Source: Brevibacillus parabrevis (GTDB lineage: Bacteria > Bacillota > Bacilli > Brevibacillales > Brevibacillaceae). From it: a DNA stretch of 64,000 nt. Positions 8,463 through 17,668 of the stretch are shown piece after piece. The DNA is taken from positions 1-64,000 of the forward strand of contig NZ_RHHV01000021.1 in the NCBI RefSeq assembly GCF_003710905.1, in the 5' to 3' direction. The notes beneath the pieces were generated by a model. That model ran no database searches, had not been told where the DNA came from, and was given only the letters and a program-made list of their open reading frames with translations. The stretch's first letter is position 1. Every line of letters starts with the position of its first letter. Both the position numbers and the translations under genes were made by a program.

Positions 8463-9359
8463 ATGAAACTTGCGATTCTCGGTCTAGGTAAAATGGGGTA
8501 CAATCTGACACTCAATTTGCTTTCTCATCAGCATGAGGTTGTCGCTTACGACGTAGATAAAAGCCGTGCGGAAGAACTGAGCCGCGAAGGAGCGATTCCG
8601 GCTGCTTCTGTCGAGGATGCGGTAGCGAAGCTGGATGCGCCACGCGTCATCTGGCTGATGGTTCCGGCAGGGGAGATTGTCGACCAGCTGGTTGATCAGC
8701 TGTCTGCGATTCTCGCTCCCGGCGATATCGTCATCGACGGTGGCAACTCGCATTACAAGCAATCTGTAGAGCGCTACGAACGGTTGAAAGCCAATGGCAT
8801 TCATTTTCTCGATGCGGGCACAAGCGGCGGAATGGAAGGCGCTCGCCACGGGGCATGTATGATGATCGGCGGGGATCGGGAAGCGTTCGCCCACATCGAA
8901 CCGATGATTCGCGACATTAACGTGGACAAGGGCTACTTGTACACGGGCGATGCGGGCAGCGGTCACTTTTTGAAAATGATTCACAACGGGATCGAGTACG
9001 GAATGATGCAAGCGATCGGGGAAGGCTTCGAGGTGCTGGAAAAAAGCCAGTACAACTACGATTTCGCCGAAGTGGCCCGCGTGTGGGCGAACGGCTCTGT
9101 CATCCGCGGTTGGCTGATGGACTTGACGGAGCGTGCCTTCCGCAAAGACGCCAAGCTCGATGACATTCGCGGCGTCATGCACTCTTCCGGCGAAGGAAAA
9201 TGGACGCTGGAAACGGCGCTCGACCTGCAAGCAGCCACTCCTGTGATCGCGATGTCGCTGCTCATGCGCTATCGCTCGCTGGACGAGGATGCCTTCCACG
9301 GCAAAGTTGTCGCTGCGCTGCGCAACGAATTTGGCGGACATGCGGTAGAAAAGAAATAA
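8463..9359 (+). CDS. gnd: 6-phosphogluconate dehydrogenase, decarboxylating, short type
   Basis: A 298-residue enzyme that oxidises and decarboxylates 6-phosphogluconate to ribulose 5-phosphate and CO2. The N-terminal Rossmann motif ILGLGKMGYNL, the substrate motif GTSGGMEGA and the catalytic segment HFLKMIHNGIEYGMMQ are intact. At about 300 residues it belongs to the short YqeC/GndA-like group rather than the 470-residue form; by family knowledge the short group often prefers NAD+. AAAGGAGTG precedes the ATG. It completes the gluconate route of gntP and gntK and is transcribed divergently from the regulator, followed by a strong terminator. Confidence 0.92.
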   Translation: MKLAILGLGKMGYNLTLNLLSHQHEVVAYDVDKSRAEELSREGAIPAASVEDAVAKLDAPRVIWLMVPAGEIVDQLVDQLSAILAPGDIVIDGGNSHYKQSVERYERLKANGIHFLDAGTSGGMEGARHGACMMIGGDREAFAHIEPMIRDINVDKGYLYTGDAGSGHFLKMIHNGIEYGMMQAIGEGFEVLEKSQYNYDFAEVARVWANGSVIRGWLMDLTERAFRKDAKLDDIRGVMHSSGEGKWTLETALDLQAATPVIAMSLLMRYRSLDEDAFHGKVVAALRNEFGGHAVEKK

Positions 9360-9414
9360 CAGCACCAAAAAGGATGACGATGTCGTCAACGCCCTGGCGA
9401 AGAAATAACGACGC

Positions 9415-9443
9415 AAGAACCTGTGCAAGCAGGTTCTTTTTTT
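9415..9443 (+). terminator. Terminator of gnd
   Basis: The stem AAGAACCTG / CAGGTTCTT with a 6-base loop is followed by seven T. Confidence 0.88.
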
Positions 9444-9559
9444 GTGCCTATCGCTAAAAGGAAAGGTGAATCGTAATACTTCTGCCCTGTTCACGTCCAG
9501 CCAAATAGAAGAAGATGGAAATACAACAAAGCAAGCTTGGCTGGAAGGAGAGAGAACAG

Positions 9560-10825
9560 ATGGCTATCGTATCATTGCAATCCACCAATCCGGATTTTTC
9601 GTTTCTGATCAAAAAAAATCCGGCGACCGGACTATCGCTGCGGTCGGTGCGCAAAGGAATCGCCTACGGGTGGTACTCGGATGCTTCCCGCTACCACGTT
9701 TATTTTAAAGATGCCGACAACGAAATATCCTATAAACAGTATGAACACGAGCATTTCGAATACTTGAACCTGTCGCGCTATAACACGCCTTTGTTTCCGC
9801 TTCATGCGATTGGCGAATACTTTTCGGCACCGTTGAAATCGCGGGATGAACGGGACGTTGCAGGCTACACGCATACTTTTTTCATCAACATGGTTCATAT
9901 CGAGCTGGTGCGCTACATTGCCTTTTTTCAAAACCACGTCAAAGACTTTTCCTTCGAAATCGAGCACAGGGCCGACAAAAGCTACGCGTTGACCATTCGG
10001 ACGCAAAAAAGCTTGCACGACCTGCTGCAAGTGACTAGCGTGCTCTGCCTGTTTTTGGCGACGTTCGGCAAAGAGCACCTCGATATTTCCGACAGCTTGC
10101 TCGACAAATACATCAAGAGCATCCAGGCGATGGACGCGCCTTTCTATATTCGCAGCCTGTTCTCGCGAAACTTTTTGCCCAAGCGGGAGCATTATCGCAA
10201 ATACAAGGCTGCTCTCGAACAGACGGATCGTTACGAGATGCATCTGGAGTATGGCAGCACGGGCATGCAGCGCAGAAACTTTATTGCGGGACAGCTGCCC
10301 TTTTCGCGCCCGATTTTGGATGTCGGCTGCGGCGAAGGATTTTACGCCCTTGCTTTTGCCGGGAAGCTGGCGCATTGCTATTACGCGGTCGACATTGACG
10401 AAGAGCGGCTGGAACTGGTCAACCGGAAAGCCGTGGCGAAAGAGGTCGACAATATCGTCCTGTTTCCTTCCGTCGATACGTTCTTGCTCGAATACAATGG
10501 CGAGCAGGTCGACATCATCTTGACCGAAGTGATCGAGCACATGAGCACGAAAGAGGCGAGAGCGCTGATTTTGCAGCTTTGCCGCGAGGTCGATTTTGCA
10601 AGCTTTATCATCACGACACCGAATGCGGATTTCAATCCGTACTACGAATTGTCCGGTTTTCGGCACGACGACCACAAATGGGAGATGGGCGAGCAAGCTT
10701 TCCAGACGTGGATGAACGAGATCATGCAAACGGCTGGTGTCGAGGGCGAGTTTGTCAAAATCGGCGATCAGGTCAACGGAATGCCGACGACACAAGGTGT
10801 CATTCTCAGAAAAAGGAGGGCGTAA
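9560..10825 (+). CDS. hen1: Hen1: RNA 3'-terminal ribose 2'-O-methyltransferase
   Basis: A 421-residue protein in the bacterial Hen1 family. The N-terminal half is the bacterial Hen1-specific region. The C-terminal half is a SAM methyltransferase with LDVGCGEGFYAL (Asp254 onward) and the manganese-site motif E323-V-I-E326-H327, followed by a His in RHDDHKWE (369-372). By family knowledge it 2'-O-methylates the 3' ribose at an RNA break before sealing, so the repaired site cannot be cut again. The ATG at 9560 is chosen over 9515 because GGAAGGAGAG precedes it. Only 3 bases separate it from pnkp, so the two are cotranscribed. Confidence 0.92.
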   Translation: MAIVSLQSTNPDFSFLIKKNPATGLSLRSVRKGIAYGWYSDASRYHVYFKDADNEISYKQYEHEHFEYLNLSRYNTPLFPLHAIGEYFSAPLKSRDERDVAGYTHTFFINMVHIELVRYIAFFQNHVKDFSFEIEHRADKSYALTIRTQKSLHDLLQVTSVLCLFLATFGKEHLDISDSLLDKYIKSIQAMDAPFYIRSLFSRNFLPKREHYRKYKAALEQTDRYEMHLEYGSTGMQRRNFIAGQLPFSRPILDVGCGEGFYALAFAGKLAHCYYAVDIDEERLELVNRKAVAKEVDNIVLFPSVDTFLLEYNGEQVDIILTEVIEHMSTKEARALILQLCREVDFASFIITTPNADFNPYYELSGFRHDDHKWEMGEQAFQTWMNEIMQTAGVEGEFVKIGDQVNGMPTTQGVILRKRRA

Positions 10826-10828
10826 CCG

Positions 10829-13420
10829 ATGCGTATATCGACGAACGTCCATACGATTTTCATGCTCGTCGGCCCGACCGAATGCGGGAAGACGACATTT
10901 GCCCAGCAAGTGCTGATCCCGCAGCTTGGAATCGCGGATGCGGGGAAACGGCTGCAAGCCAATGTGGCGTACATCTCTTCGGATCAATTGCGCCAGGAAC
11001 TGCTCGGGTATGCGTACGACAAGTACGATCAGGTCATGCTGGAAGCGAGTGAACAAGCGTTTCGCCTCCTGTTCGAAAAGCTGCGGCTGGTCACGTCTTT
11101 CCCGATTAACGCGCCTTTCGTGGTCGTCGACACGACGGGCCTGGCCGAAGATTTTCGCGCGCGTGTCCGGGAGATCGCGAAGGAAAATCATTACAACGTG
11201 GAAGTCATCTTATTCGATTACCACAAGCGCGAGGATTATTACGCCTCCGAGCGGTCGAAAAAGCTGATTTCGAGCCACATCCTGCGGCTGAAAAAAGAAG
11301 TGCTGCGCGCCTTGTCCAAAGAAGGGTACGCCAAAATACACCGAATCCGGGCCAAAGATTTTGCTGCGGCAGAGCACGGGACAAATGGCGCGACTTCCTA
11401 TGAGGTGCACATCGAAAACAAGGCAGACTATTTGGCTACGATTCTTGCCCCAGACAAAAAGTACATCATCGTTGGCGATGTGCATGAGTGTGTCCAAGAA
11501 CTGAAAAGGCTGCTTGTCGCCTACGGATACGAGCTGGAGGACAATCGGCTTGTTCCGACAGACAAAGTCCGCGACACGCAGGTGATACTCGCTGGCGACT
11601 GGATTGATAAAGGCAAGCAAACTCGCGAGATCATCGAATTTTTGTACGACAATCAGGAGCATTTTCTGTTCGTGCTGGGCAATCACGAGCATTTTGTCTA
11701 CCACTTTTTGCAAGGAAAAATCAAGGGCGCGGAGCCGACGTTGTTGGAGACGTACTTCGACTCTGTCGCCGTATTGCGCGCCGATCCGCGATTGCACGAA
11801 AAGTTCAACCAGTTGTACGCGATTTCGCAGCCGTTTTACCGCGTCCAGTCGCTTACAGGTCCGTCCTATTACGTGACACATGCGCCATGCGCAAACAAAT
11901 ACATCGGCAAGCTCGACACGATTGCCGCTCGCAATCAGCGCAACATCCGGATTGACCGGACGGATGCGCTCGAACAACAACTGACCTTTTTGGCTGAAGA
12001 AGCGGTGAGCAACCACCCGTATCACTTGTTCGGACACGTAGCGGCGAAGCAGGCGTTTCGTTTGAAAAACAAAATTCATCTCGATACGGGATGCGTGCAC
12101 GGAAATGCGCTGACCTCCGTCATGATCACACACAGACCGCAGTACAAAACAGAGCGCTCCACACATGCGGCGATTACCGAAGCATTGCCGACCTTGTTCC
12201 AGGCGAAGCGGGAGGTGTCACTTGCCGAGCTTGCCAGCGAAGAAGTTCGTCGACTTGATTACTGCCTGCAACATAAAATCAATTTCATTTCCGGGACGAT
12301 GCCCCCGGCAGACAAGGACGAAGCGACAGGCGAGCTGGAGTCGCTGCAAGCGGGACTGCGCTATTTTGCCGAGCGCGGGGTAAAAGAAGTGGTGCTTCAG
12401 CCTAAATACATGGGCTCGCGCTGCAATGTGTATTTGCATCGGACGATGGAGCATTGCTTCGCGGTCAGCCGCAACGGCTACAAGATCAAGCAGGTGGATT
12501 TAACCCCGATTTATGAACAGCTGCTTGCCAAATTCGCAGCGTATATGGAAGAAAATCAGGTAGAGATGCTGCTGCTTGACGGCGAATTGCTGCCATGGAG
12601 GGCAATCGGTGAAGGGCTGATCGAAAAGCAGTTCAAACCGATCGGTGCCGCTCTGCAAAGCGAGCTGACTTACTTGCAGGAGCACGGTTTTGAACAGGCG
12701 CTCCACAAGCTGATCGGGGAATACGACGCCAGCGGATTTGCAAAAGAACAGTTTCATCTCCCGAAAAACGCGTTGGCAGCCCAGTACGGCCCGACGTTGT
12801 ACCAAAACTACAAGCACGTCCGCGAAATCAAAGACAGCTTGGTTCCGCTCGATCAGCATCTGGCTGCCTATGCCACTTATGAAAAGCAGCTCGTCCTGTA
12901 CGGAGAGTCTGGCGAGCTTGCCTTCAAGCCGTTTGCTGTGCTCAAGCTGATTGATGCCAACGGAGAAGAGCGGCTTCCCGATGGCCGAACTTCTGAGTGG
13001 TACCGCTTTGTCAGTGAAGATGCGTGCGCCGTGATTGATCTGGACGACGCAGACAGGGCGTATGAACAAGCCGCCCGTTTTTTCCAAACGACGACACTGG
13101 AGCAGCAAATGGAAGGGATCGTCATCAAGCCCGAACTGCCGAACGGCAAGACAGTTCCGGCGATGAAGGTGCGAAATCCCGAATATTTGTCGATCATTTA
13201 CGGCTACGATTACCGTTTCCCGCACAAATATCGCAAGTTGGTGAAACAGAAGCACATCGGGCAAAAACTGCGCACCGCCCAAAAAGAGCACGAGCTGGGC
13301 CAAAGCATGCTGCGCGTCAAGCTGGCGGATATTTCACCAGAGAACAAAGCGTACCAGCAAACCGTGGCGACGATGCTGTTTGAAGTCGCGCAGGAGAAAG
13401 AGATCGACCCTCGTCTGTAG
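10829..13420 (+). CDS. pnkp: Pnkp: polynucleotide kinase-phosphatase-ligase, RNA repair
   Basis: An 863-residue three-domain enzyme close to the length of the Clostridium thermocellum protein. The kinase domain has the P-loop GPTECGKTT (15-23). The metallophosphatase domain has VGDVHE (215-220), LAGDWIDKG and VLGNHEHF. The ligase/adenylyltransferase domain has the lysine motif KYMGSR with Lys526. It would heal 5'-OH and 2',3'-cyclic phosphate ends of broken RNA, such as ribotoxin-cut tRNA, and seal them together with Hen1. The ATG follows AGGAGGGCGTAACC. All catalytic motifs look intact. Confidence 0.93.
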   Translation: MRISTNVHTIFMLVGPTECGKTTFAQQVLIPQLGIADAGKRLQANVAYISSDQLRQELLGYAYDKYDQVMLEASEQAFRLLFEKLRLVTSFPINAPFVVVDTTGLAEDFRARVREIAKENHYNVEVILFDYHKREDYYASERSKKLISSHILRLKKEVLRALSKEGYAKIHRIRAKDFAAAEHGTNGATSYEVHIENKADYLATILAPDKKYIIVGDVHECVQELKRLLVAYGYELEDNRLVPTDKVRDTQVILAGDWIDKGKQTREIIEFLYDNQEHFLFVLGNHEHFVYHFLQGKIKGAEPTLLETYFDSVAVLRADPRLHEKFNQLYAISQPFYRVQSLTGPSYYVTHAPCANKYIGKLDTIAARNQRNIRIDRTDALEQQLTFLAEEAVSNHPYHLFGHVAAKQAFRLKNKIHLDTGCVHGNALTSVMITHRPQYKTERSTHAAITEALPTLFQAKREVSLAELASEEVRRLDYCLQHKINFISGTMPPADKDEATGELESLQAGLRYFAERGVKEVVLQPKYMGSRCNVYLHRTMEHCFAVSRNGYKIKQVDLTPIYEQLLAKFAAYMEENQVEMLLLDGELLPWRAIGEGLIEKQFKPIGAALQSELTYLQEHGFEQALHKLIGEYDASGFAKEQFHLPKNALAAQYGPTLYQNYKHVREIKDSLVPLDQHLAAYATYEKQLVLYGESGELAFKPFAVLKLIDANGEERLPDGRTSEWYRFVSEDACAVIDLDDADRAYEQAARFFQTTTLEQQMEGIVIKPELPNGKTVPAMKVRNPEYLSIIYGYDYRFPHKYRKLVKQKHIGQKLRTAQKEHELGQSMLRVKLADISPENKAYQQTVATMLFEVAQEKEIDPRL

Positions 13421-13584
13421 GGGGAGGGCGCATACGAAAAGAAGCAAGTCCGCCTTCGAGCAACGAAGGAGCGGCGCCTCATTTTGTGGCAACGACATGG
13501 CATGCGGACGAATCAGAGGGAGAGTTGGTTGTCCCCGTTTGGTGGATTTGCCTGAGCGGATACAAAGCTTGAACGAGAAACATG

Positions 13585-13619
13585 AAAAAGAAGCCTGTCA
13601 CATGATCAGGCTTCTTTTT
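13585..13619. terminator. Bidirectional terminator between pnkp and glnT
   Basis: AAAAAGAAGCCTG and CAGGCTTCTTTTT form a stem with a 9-base loop. A and T runs on the two sides serve both converging operons. Confidence 0.88.
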
Positions 13620-13642
13620 GTTAGTGGAAAACGGAAAAGTGG

Positions 13643-15070
13643 TTAGCTCGCGTGCTCGTTTTTCTTAGCAACAGGAGCGGCTTCCCATGCGTCCGCATTT
13701 TCCAGACCAGGGATGCTGTCTTTGTAGAACACAGGGTCTTTGCCTGCTTTTTTCTGTTCCTGATAATCGCGCAAGGCGGCAAAGGCGACTTTGGAGAGCA
13801 TGAAAATCGCAATCAGGTTGACCACGACCATCAGCCCCATGAACAAGTCAGCCAAGTCCCAAACGAGTTGCACTTTGGCGACCGCTCCGAACAAAACCAT
13901 TGCCAATACGCTGACACGATAGAGCATGAGCCACAATTTGCTCGTTTTCAAAAACTCGATGTTCGTTTCACCGTAGTAGTAGTTCCCGATCAACGTACTG
14001 AAAGCGAACAGGAAGACCATGACAGCGAGAGTAGCCGACGCCCAATCGCCGAGGTGGATGGACAGAGCCGCTTGGGAAAGCTCGATGCCGCTCAGATCGG
14101 ACTGCTTGTACGCGCCGGAAAGCAAGATGATGAAAGCCGTGCTTGTGCAAATGATCAGCGTGTCTGTCAGAACGCCGAACGCCTGAATCAGACCTTGCTT
14201 GACAGGATGGCTCGTCGTAGCCGTAGCTGCGGCGTTCGGTGCGCTACCCATACCTGCTTCGTTGGAGAACAAACCGCGTTTGACCCCGTGCATGAGCGCA
14301 GCTCCCAGCGTACCGCCAGCAACCTGCTCCAGGCCAAAGGCACTTTTCACAATCAGGGCAATCATTTCCGGCATTTTCGTAATGTTCATCATGACGATAA
14401 ACAGGGCAACGCCAATGTACAAAATCGCAAGCACGATGACGATATACTCGGACATTTTCGCGATGCGCTTCACTCCGCCGAAAATGATCGCAGCAAAGGC
14501 GATGGTCATGATCAGGCCGATCGTCAGCCGATCTGTTCCGAACGAGTTTTCAAAAGCGAGCGTAATCGTGTTGGACTGCACCGCGTTGAACACCAGACCG
14601 AAAGACAAGGTGATCAATACCGCAAACAGGGCACCCATCCACCGCTTGTTCAGTCCTTTTTCCATGTAGTAGGCAGGACCGCCGCGGAAACCGTCTTTGT
14701 CCTTGATTTTATACACTTGCGCCAGCGTGCTTTCCACGAAGGCAGAGGCAGAACCGATGATCGCAATGACCCACATCCAGAAAACCGCGCCAGGACCACC
14801 GAGCGCTACAGCGATGGCGATTCCCGTAATGTTTCCGGTACCGACACGCGCGGCCATACTGATACAGAAAGCTTGGAAAGGAGAGATGCTGTCGGCAGAC
14901 CCTTTTTTCCCTTCGCGAATCGCTTGGAGCATGTCTTTGATCATGCGGACTTGCAGGAAACGGCCTTTGAACGAGAAGAACAGACCAAGCACAACCAGCA
15001 TGACGATCAGAACATAAGACCAGAAAAAATCGTTGATGGACGCTGTTACATCTAACAGAAATTGTTGCAT
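13643..15070 (-). CDS. glnT: Sodium:glutamine/alanine symporter, AGCS family
   Basis: A 475-residue membrane protein with about 10-11 segments and the AGCS signatures AARVGTGNITGIAIA, GGPAYYMEKGL and KRGLFSNEAGMGSAPNAAA. It imports glutamine or alanine with sodium. The ATG at 15070 is preferred because GAGGTG lies just upstream; an earlier in-frame start at 15118 would overlap glsA. It follows glsA by 26 bases and is likely cotranscribed with it. Pairing with glutaminase and a GlnK-GlnL system matches Bacillus subtilis glsA-glnT, which favours glutamine as substrate. The C terminus ends in a short charged tail. Confidence 0.88.
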   Translation of the reverse strand: MQQFLLDVTASINDFFWSYVLIVMLVVLGLFFSFKGRFLQVRMIKDMLQAIREGKKGSADSISPFQAFCISMAARVGTGNITGIAIAVALGGPGAVFWMWVIAIIGSASAFVESTLAQVYKIKDKDGFRGGPAYYMEKGLNKRWMGALFAVLITLSFGLVFNAVQSNTITLAFENSFGTDRLTIGLIMTIAFAAIIFGGVKRIAKMSEYIVIVLAILYIGVALFIVMMNITKMPEMIALIVKSAFGLEQVAGGTLGAALMHGVKRGLFSNEAGMGSAPNAAATATTSHPVKQGLIQAFGVLTDTLIICTSTAFIILLSGAYKQSDLSGIELSQAALSIHLGDWASATLAVMVFLFAFSTLIGNYYYGETNIEFLKTSKLWLMLYRVSVLAMVLFGAVAKVQLVWDLADLFMGLMVVVNLIAIFMLSKVAFAALRDYQEQKKAGKDPVFYKDSIPGLENADAWEAAPVAKKNEHAS

Positions 15071-15096
15071 GTTGTCACCTCGATTGGATAGATGGA

Positions 15097-16086
15097 TTAA
15101 AAAATGCTGATATCCCACTCATGCACGATCTGCTTCAACAGGGATACACCTGCCACGCTGTTTCCGCATGAGTCGATGGCCGGGCCAAAAATGCCGATGC
15201 CGCAGCCGCCGGGAAAAGGGGATTGTGATCTCAGGTTGGGAGGAACGAGTGTCATAATTCCGCCAGACACGCCGCTTTTGGCCGGAAGTCCCACATAGGC
15301 AGCAAATTTGCCGGAAGCGTCGTACATGCCGCAAGTGAGCATCAACGCTTTTGCCAAGCGCACGACTTCTTTGGGCAAAACTTGCTCGCCGCGCAACGGG
15401 TGATAGCCGTCCAGCGCCAAAACCAGGCCGATCAGCGCGATCTGCTCCGTATTGACCTGAATGGAGCACTGTTTTAAATACACTTCCAGCGCTTCCTCGA
15501 CTTCGCAATCCAGATACCCTGTGTCTTTCAGGTAATGCGCCAGCGCACGGTTTCGGTGTGAATGCATCCACTCCGAGACGAACACTTCCTCGTTAATGAC
15601 AGGAGCCGAATCTGTAATCTTTTGGAAAATTGCGTATAAATAGTGCAGTTTTTGTTCCGGCGTACTTCCTGGCAAAAGCGAGGAGACGGTAATGGCGCCC
15701 GCATTGATCATCGGGTTGAACGGCTTGCCTGGCTTGTGCATCTCCAGACGGATAATCGAGTTGAACGCATCTCCCGTCGGTTCCACGTCCACGCGATCGA
15801 GCACGTAAGCCATGCCGTGGTGGCAGCAGGCTGCGATAAAGCTGACGACCTTGGAAATGCTCTGCATGGTGAAAGGAACTTCCCAGTCACCAGCCGTCAC
15901 TTTGTTTCCGGAAGGGCCGACCATGCAAATGCCGAGCTGTGTCGGGTCTGCTCGCCGCAAAGCGGGAATGTAACTGGCGCATGCACCCTCTGAAGCTTGC
16001 TCGCGATGGTAGGCGACCCACCGTTGCAGATGTTCTGTCACCTGCTGTGCTTCCCATTTGTTTGCCGATGTTGCTGTTTGAAACAA
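15097..16086 (-). CDS. glsA: Glutaminase
   Basis: A 329-residue enzyme of the serine beta-lactamase-like glutaminase family, hydrolysing glutamine to glutamate and ammonia in the cytoplasm. The catalytic Ser-x-x-Lys is Ser76-Ile-Ser-Lys79 within PFTMQSISKVVSF. The motifs NPMINAGAI and KSGVSGG are also present. The start appears to be TTG at 16086, preceded by a G-rich ribosome site (GGGGGGAACGGGG); no ATG or GTG fits the conserved N terminus. It is the first gene of glsA-glnT. GlnL-type repeats and a cre-like box lie upstream. Confidence 0.92.
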   Translation of the reverse strand: MFQTATSANKWEAQQVTEHLQRWVAYHREQASEGACASYIPALRRADPTQLGICMVGPSGNKVTAGDWEVPFTMQSISKVVSFIAACCHHGMAYVLDRVDVEPTGDAFNSIIRLEMHKPGKPFNPMINAGAITVSSLLPGSTPEQKLHYLYAIFQKITDSAPVINEEVFVSEWMHSHRNRALAHYLKDTGYLDCEVEEALEVYLKQCSIQVNTEQIALIGLVLALDGYHPLRGEQVLPKEVVRLAKALMLTCGMYDASGKFAAYVGLPAKSGVSGGIMTLVPPNLRSQSPFPGGCGIGIFGPAIDSCGNSVAGVSLLKQIVHEWDISIF

Positions 16087-16133
16087 ACCCCGTTCCCCCC
16101 AAATCCTGTACTGTAAGCCTGTTTGTCAAGGAG

Positions 16134-16147
16134 CGAAAGCGCTTCCA
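16134..16147 (-). promoter_or_regulatory. cre-like box upstream of glsA
   Basis: The minus strand reads TGGAAGCGCTTTCG, two mismatches from the cre consensus. It lies between the GlnL-type repeats and the glsA start, a position suited to CcpA repression. Confidence 0.5.
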
Positions 16148-16189
16148 CGCCACGCAAAAATCGTATATTGAACACTTTAAAACCAACCT

Positions 16190-16215
16190 ACAAAATCAAA
16201 CAAAAACCAACAAAA
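16190..16215 (-). promoter_or_regulatory. Three GlnL-type direct repeats upstream of glsA
   Basis: The minus strand reads TTTTGT-N4-TTTTGT-N4-TTTTGT, repeats at exact 10-base intervals on one face of the helix. As I recall it, B. subtilis GlnL binds TTTTGT-N4-TTTTGT before glsA. The genes for a GlnK-GlnL pair lie divergently next door. Confidence 0.8.
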
Positions 16216-16339
16216 GCTTTCACGCATTTATATAAATATTTTTTCTATACTTGTCGTTTACGTGTTTTATGGATAAGAATAGTAAGGGGAAAAAAGTGAC
16301 AAACCCTACAGCAATCCAACAGGGAGGGGGAAGTGGCGC

Positions 16340-17668
16340 ATGCATTCCCCATTAAAAAAGGATGGCTACATCCTGGCACTCATGCTGATCACGGTTCCGC
16401 TGGCAGGCGAACTGAAATTTTATCCGGTCAACGAGACGTTTCGGATCAGCTTTGGCGCGCCGACCTTTTTCTTCTTCTTGCTTTTGTTCCAGCGGCTTCC
16501 GGCGGTGTTGCCCGGGTTTTTGACCGGACTGTCTGTCGTCGGCTTTCGCTTGCTGCTCGACTCGTACACGCACAGCCCGTTTCATTTGGCTGCTTCGATG
16601 CAAGAGCACTATTCGAGCTTTTTTTTCTACTTTTCGTATTCGCTGCTTTTTTATGTGATCCGAATGGAGCGGTTCCGCGAGCGGACATTGATCATCGGCG
16701 GAATCGGGATGGTCATTGAGGTCGTAGCCGATCTGGTCGAGCTGCTATCGCAGTATGTGCTGTTTCACATCGTCGTGACCTGGAGTTCGCTGCAAGAGAT
16801 GTTCGTGATTGCGCTCTCGCACAGCTTCGTCGTGCTCAGCTTTCTGAATATGATCCGACTGTACGAGACGCAAGCCCGGGAAAAACAGACCCGCGCGCAG
16901 CACGAGCATATGTTGATGCTCATTTCCAATCTGTACGAAGAGTCGATTCATCTGAAAAAGACGCTGCAAAATGCGGAGAACATCACGGTCAAGTCGTTCG
17001 AGCTGTACCAGCGCCTGCAAGCGCAAAAAGACGGGCTTGAACAAGCTTCCGTCGACTCGTTTGCGCGACAGGCGCTGATTATTGCAGGAGAAGTGCATGA
17101 AATCAAAAAAGACAACCAGCGAATTTTTGCCGGGCTGCAAAAACTGATTACCCACGAAAATCGGACGGATTTTATGGATATTCATCAGTTGGCAGACATT
17201 ATCGTGCGCTCCCAGCGGAAGTACGCGAGCCTGCTCGGGAAAAACATCGAGTTTACTTGCCTGATTTCTGGAGAACACCCGCCCTATCACGTGTTTACCT
17301 TGATGTCGTTGATCAACAACATCGTAGCCAATGCCGTCGAGGCGATCCAGAAGACGGGGAGCATCTTGATCCAGGTGAACCGGGACAAAGAGTTTGTCGA
17401 GATCAAAATTGCCGACGACGGTCCGGGTGTGCCGCCCAGGCGCAAAAAGCTCCTGTTCAAGCCCGGATTCACGACCAAATACGACGACAAAGGAGCACCT
17501 TCTACGGGAATCGGTCTTTCTTATGTAAAAGAGATGGTGGACGAGCTACAAGGGGAGCTGGTTGTCGGAGACGGCGCAGCGGGAAAAGGAACGGAATTTG
17601 TCATCCGCTTGCCGATCAATCTTGTGAGGGAGAAAGAGGGAGACGATGCACTTTTACTTAATCGATGA
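16340..17668 (+). CDS. glnK: Glutamine-sensing histidine kinase, GlnK (YcbA) type
   Basis: A 442-residue sensor kinase. The first roughly 180 residues hold about six hydrophobic membrane segments. A coiled linker and a HisK region follow with the probable phospho-acceptor His253 (IAGEVHEIKKD). The ATPase domain has SLINNIVANAVEAIQ, ADDGPGVPP and GIGLSYVKEM. AGGGAGGGGG precedes the ATG. It overlaps glnL by 23 bases, so the two are cotranslated. Synteny with glsA and glnT, arranged divergently, identifies the system. Glutamine as the signal is taken from B. subtilis. Confidence 0.85.
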   Translation: MHSPLKKDGYILALMLITVPLAGELKFYPVNETFRISFGAPTFFFFLLLFQRLPAVLPGFLTGLSVVGFRLLLDSYTHSPFHLAASMQEHYSSFFFYFSYSLLFYVIRMERFRERTLIIGGIGMVIEVVADLVELLSQYVLFHIVVTWSSLQEMFVIALSHSFVVLSFLNMIRLYETQAREKQTRAQHEHMLMLISNLYEESIHLKKTLQNAENITVKSFELYQRLQAQKDGLEQASVDSFARQALIIAGEVHEIKKDNQRIFAGLQKLITHENRTDFMDIHQLADIIVRSQRKYASLLGKNIEFTCLISGEHPPYHVFTLMSLINNIVANAVEAIQKTGSILIQVNRDKEFVEIKIADDGPGVPPRRKKLLFKPGFTTKYDDKGAPSTGIGLSYVKEMVDELQGELVVGDGAAGKGTEFVIRLPINLVREKEGDDALLLNR

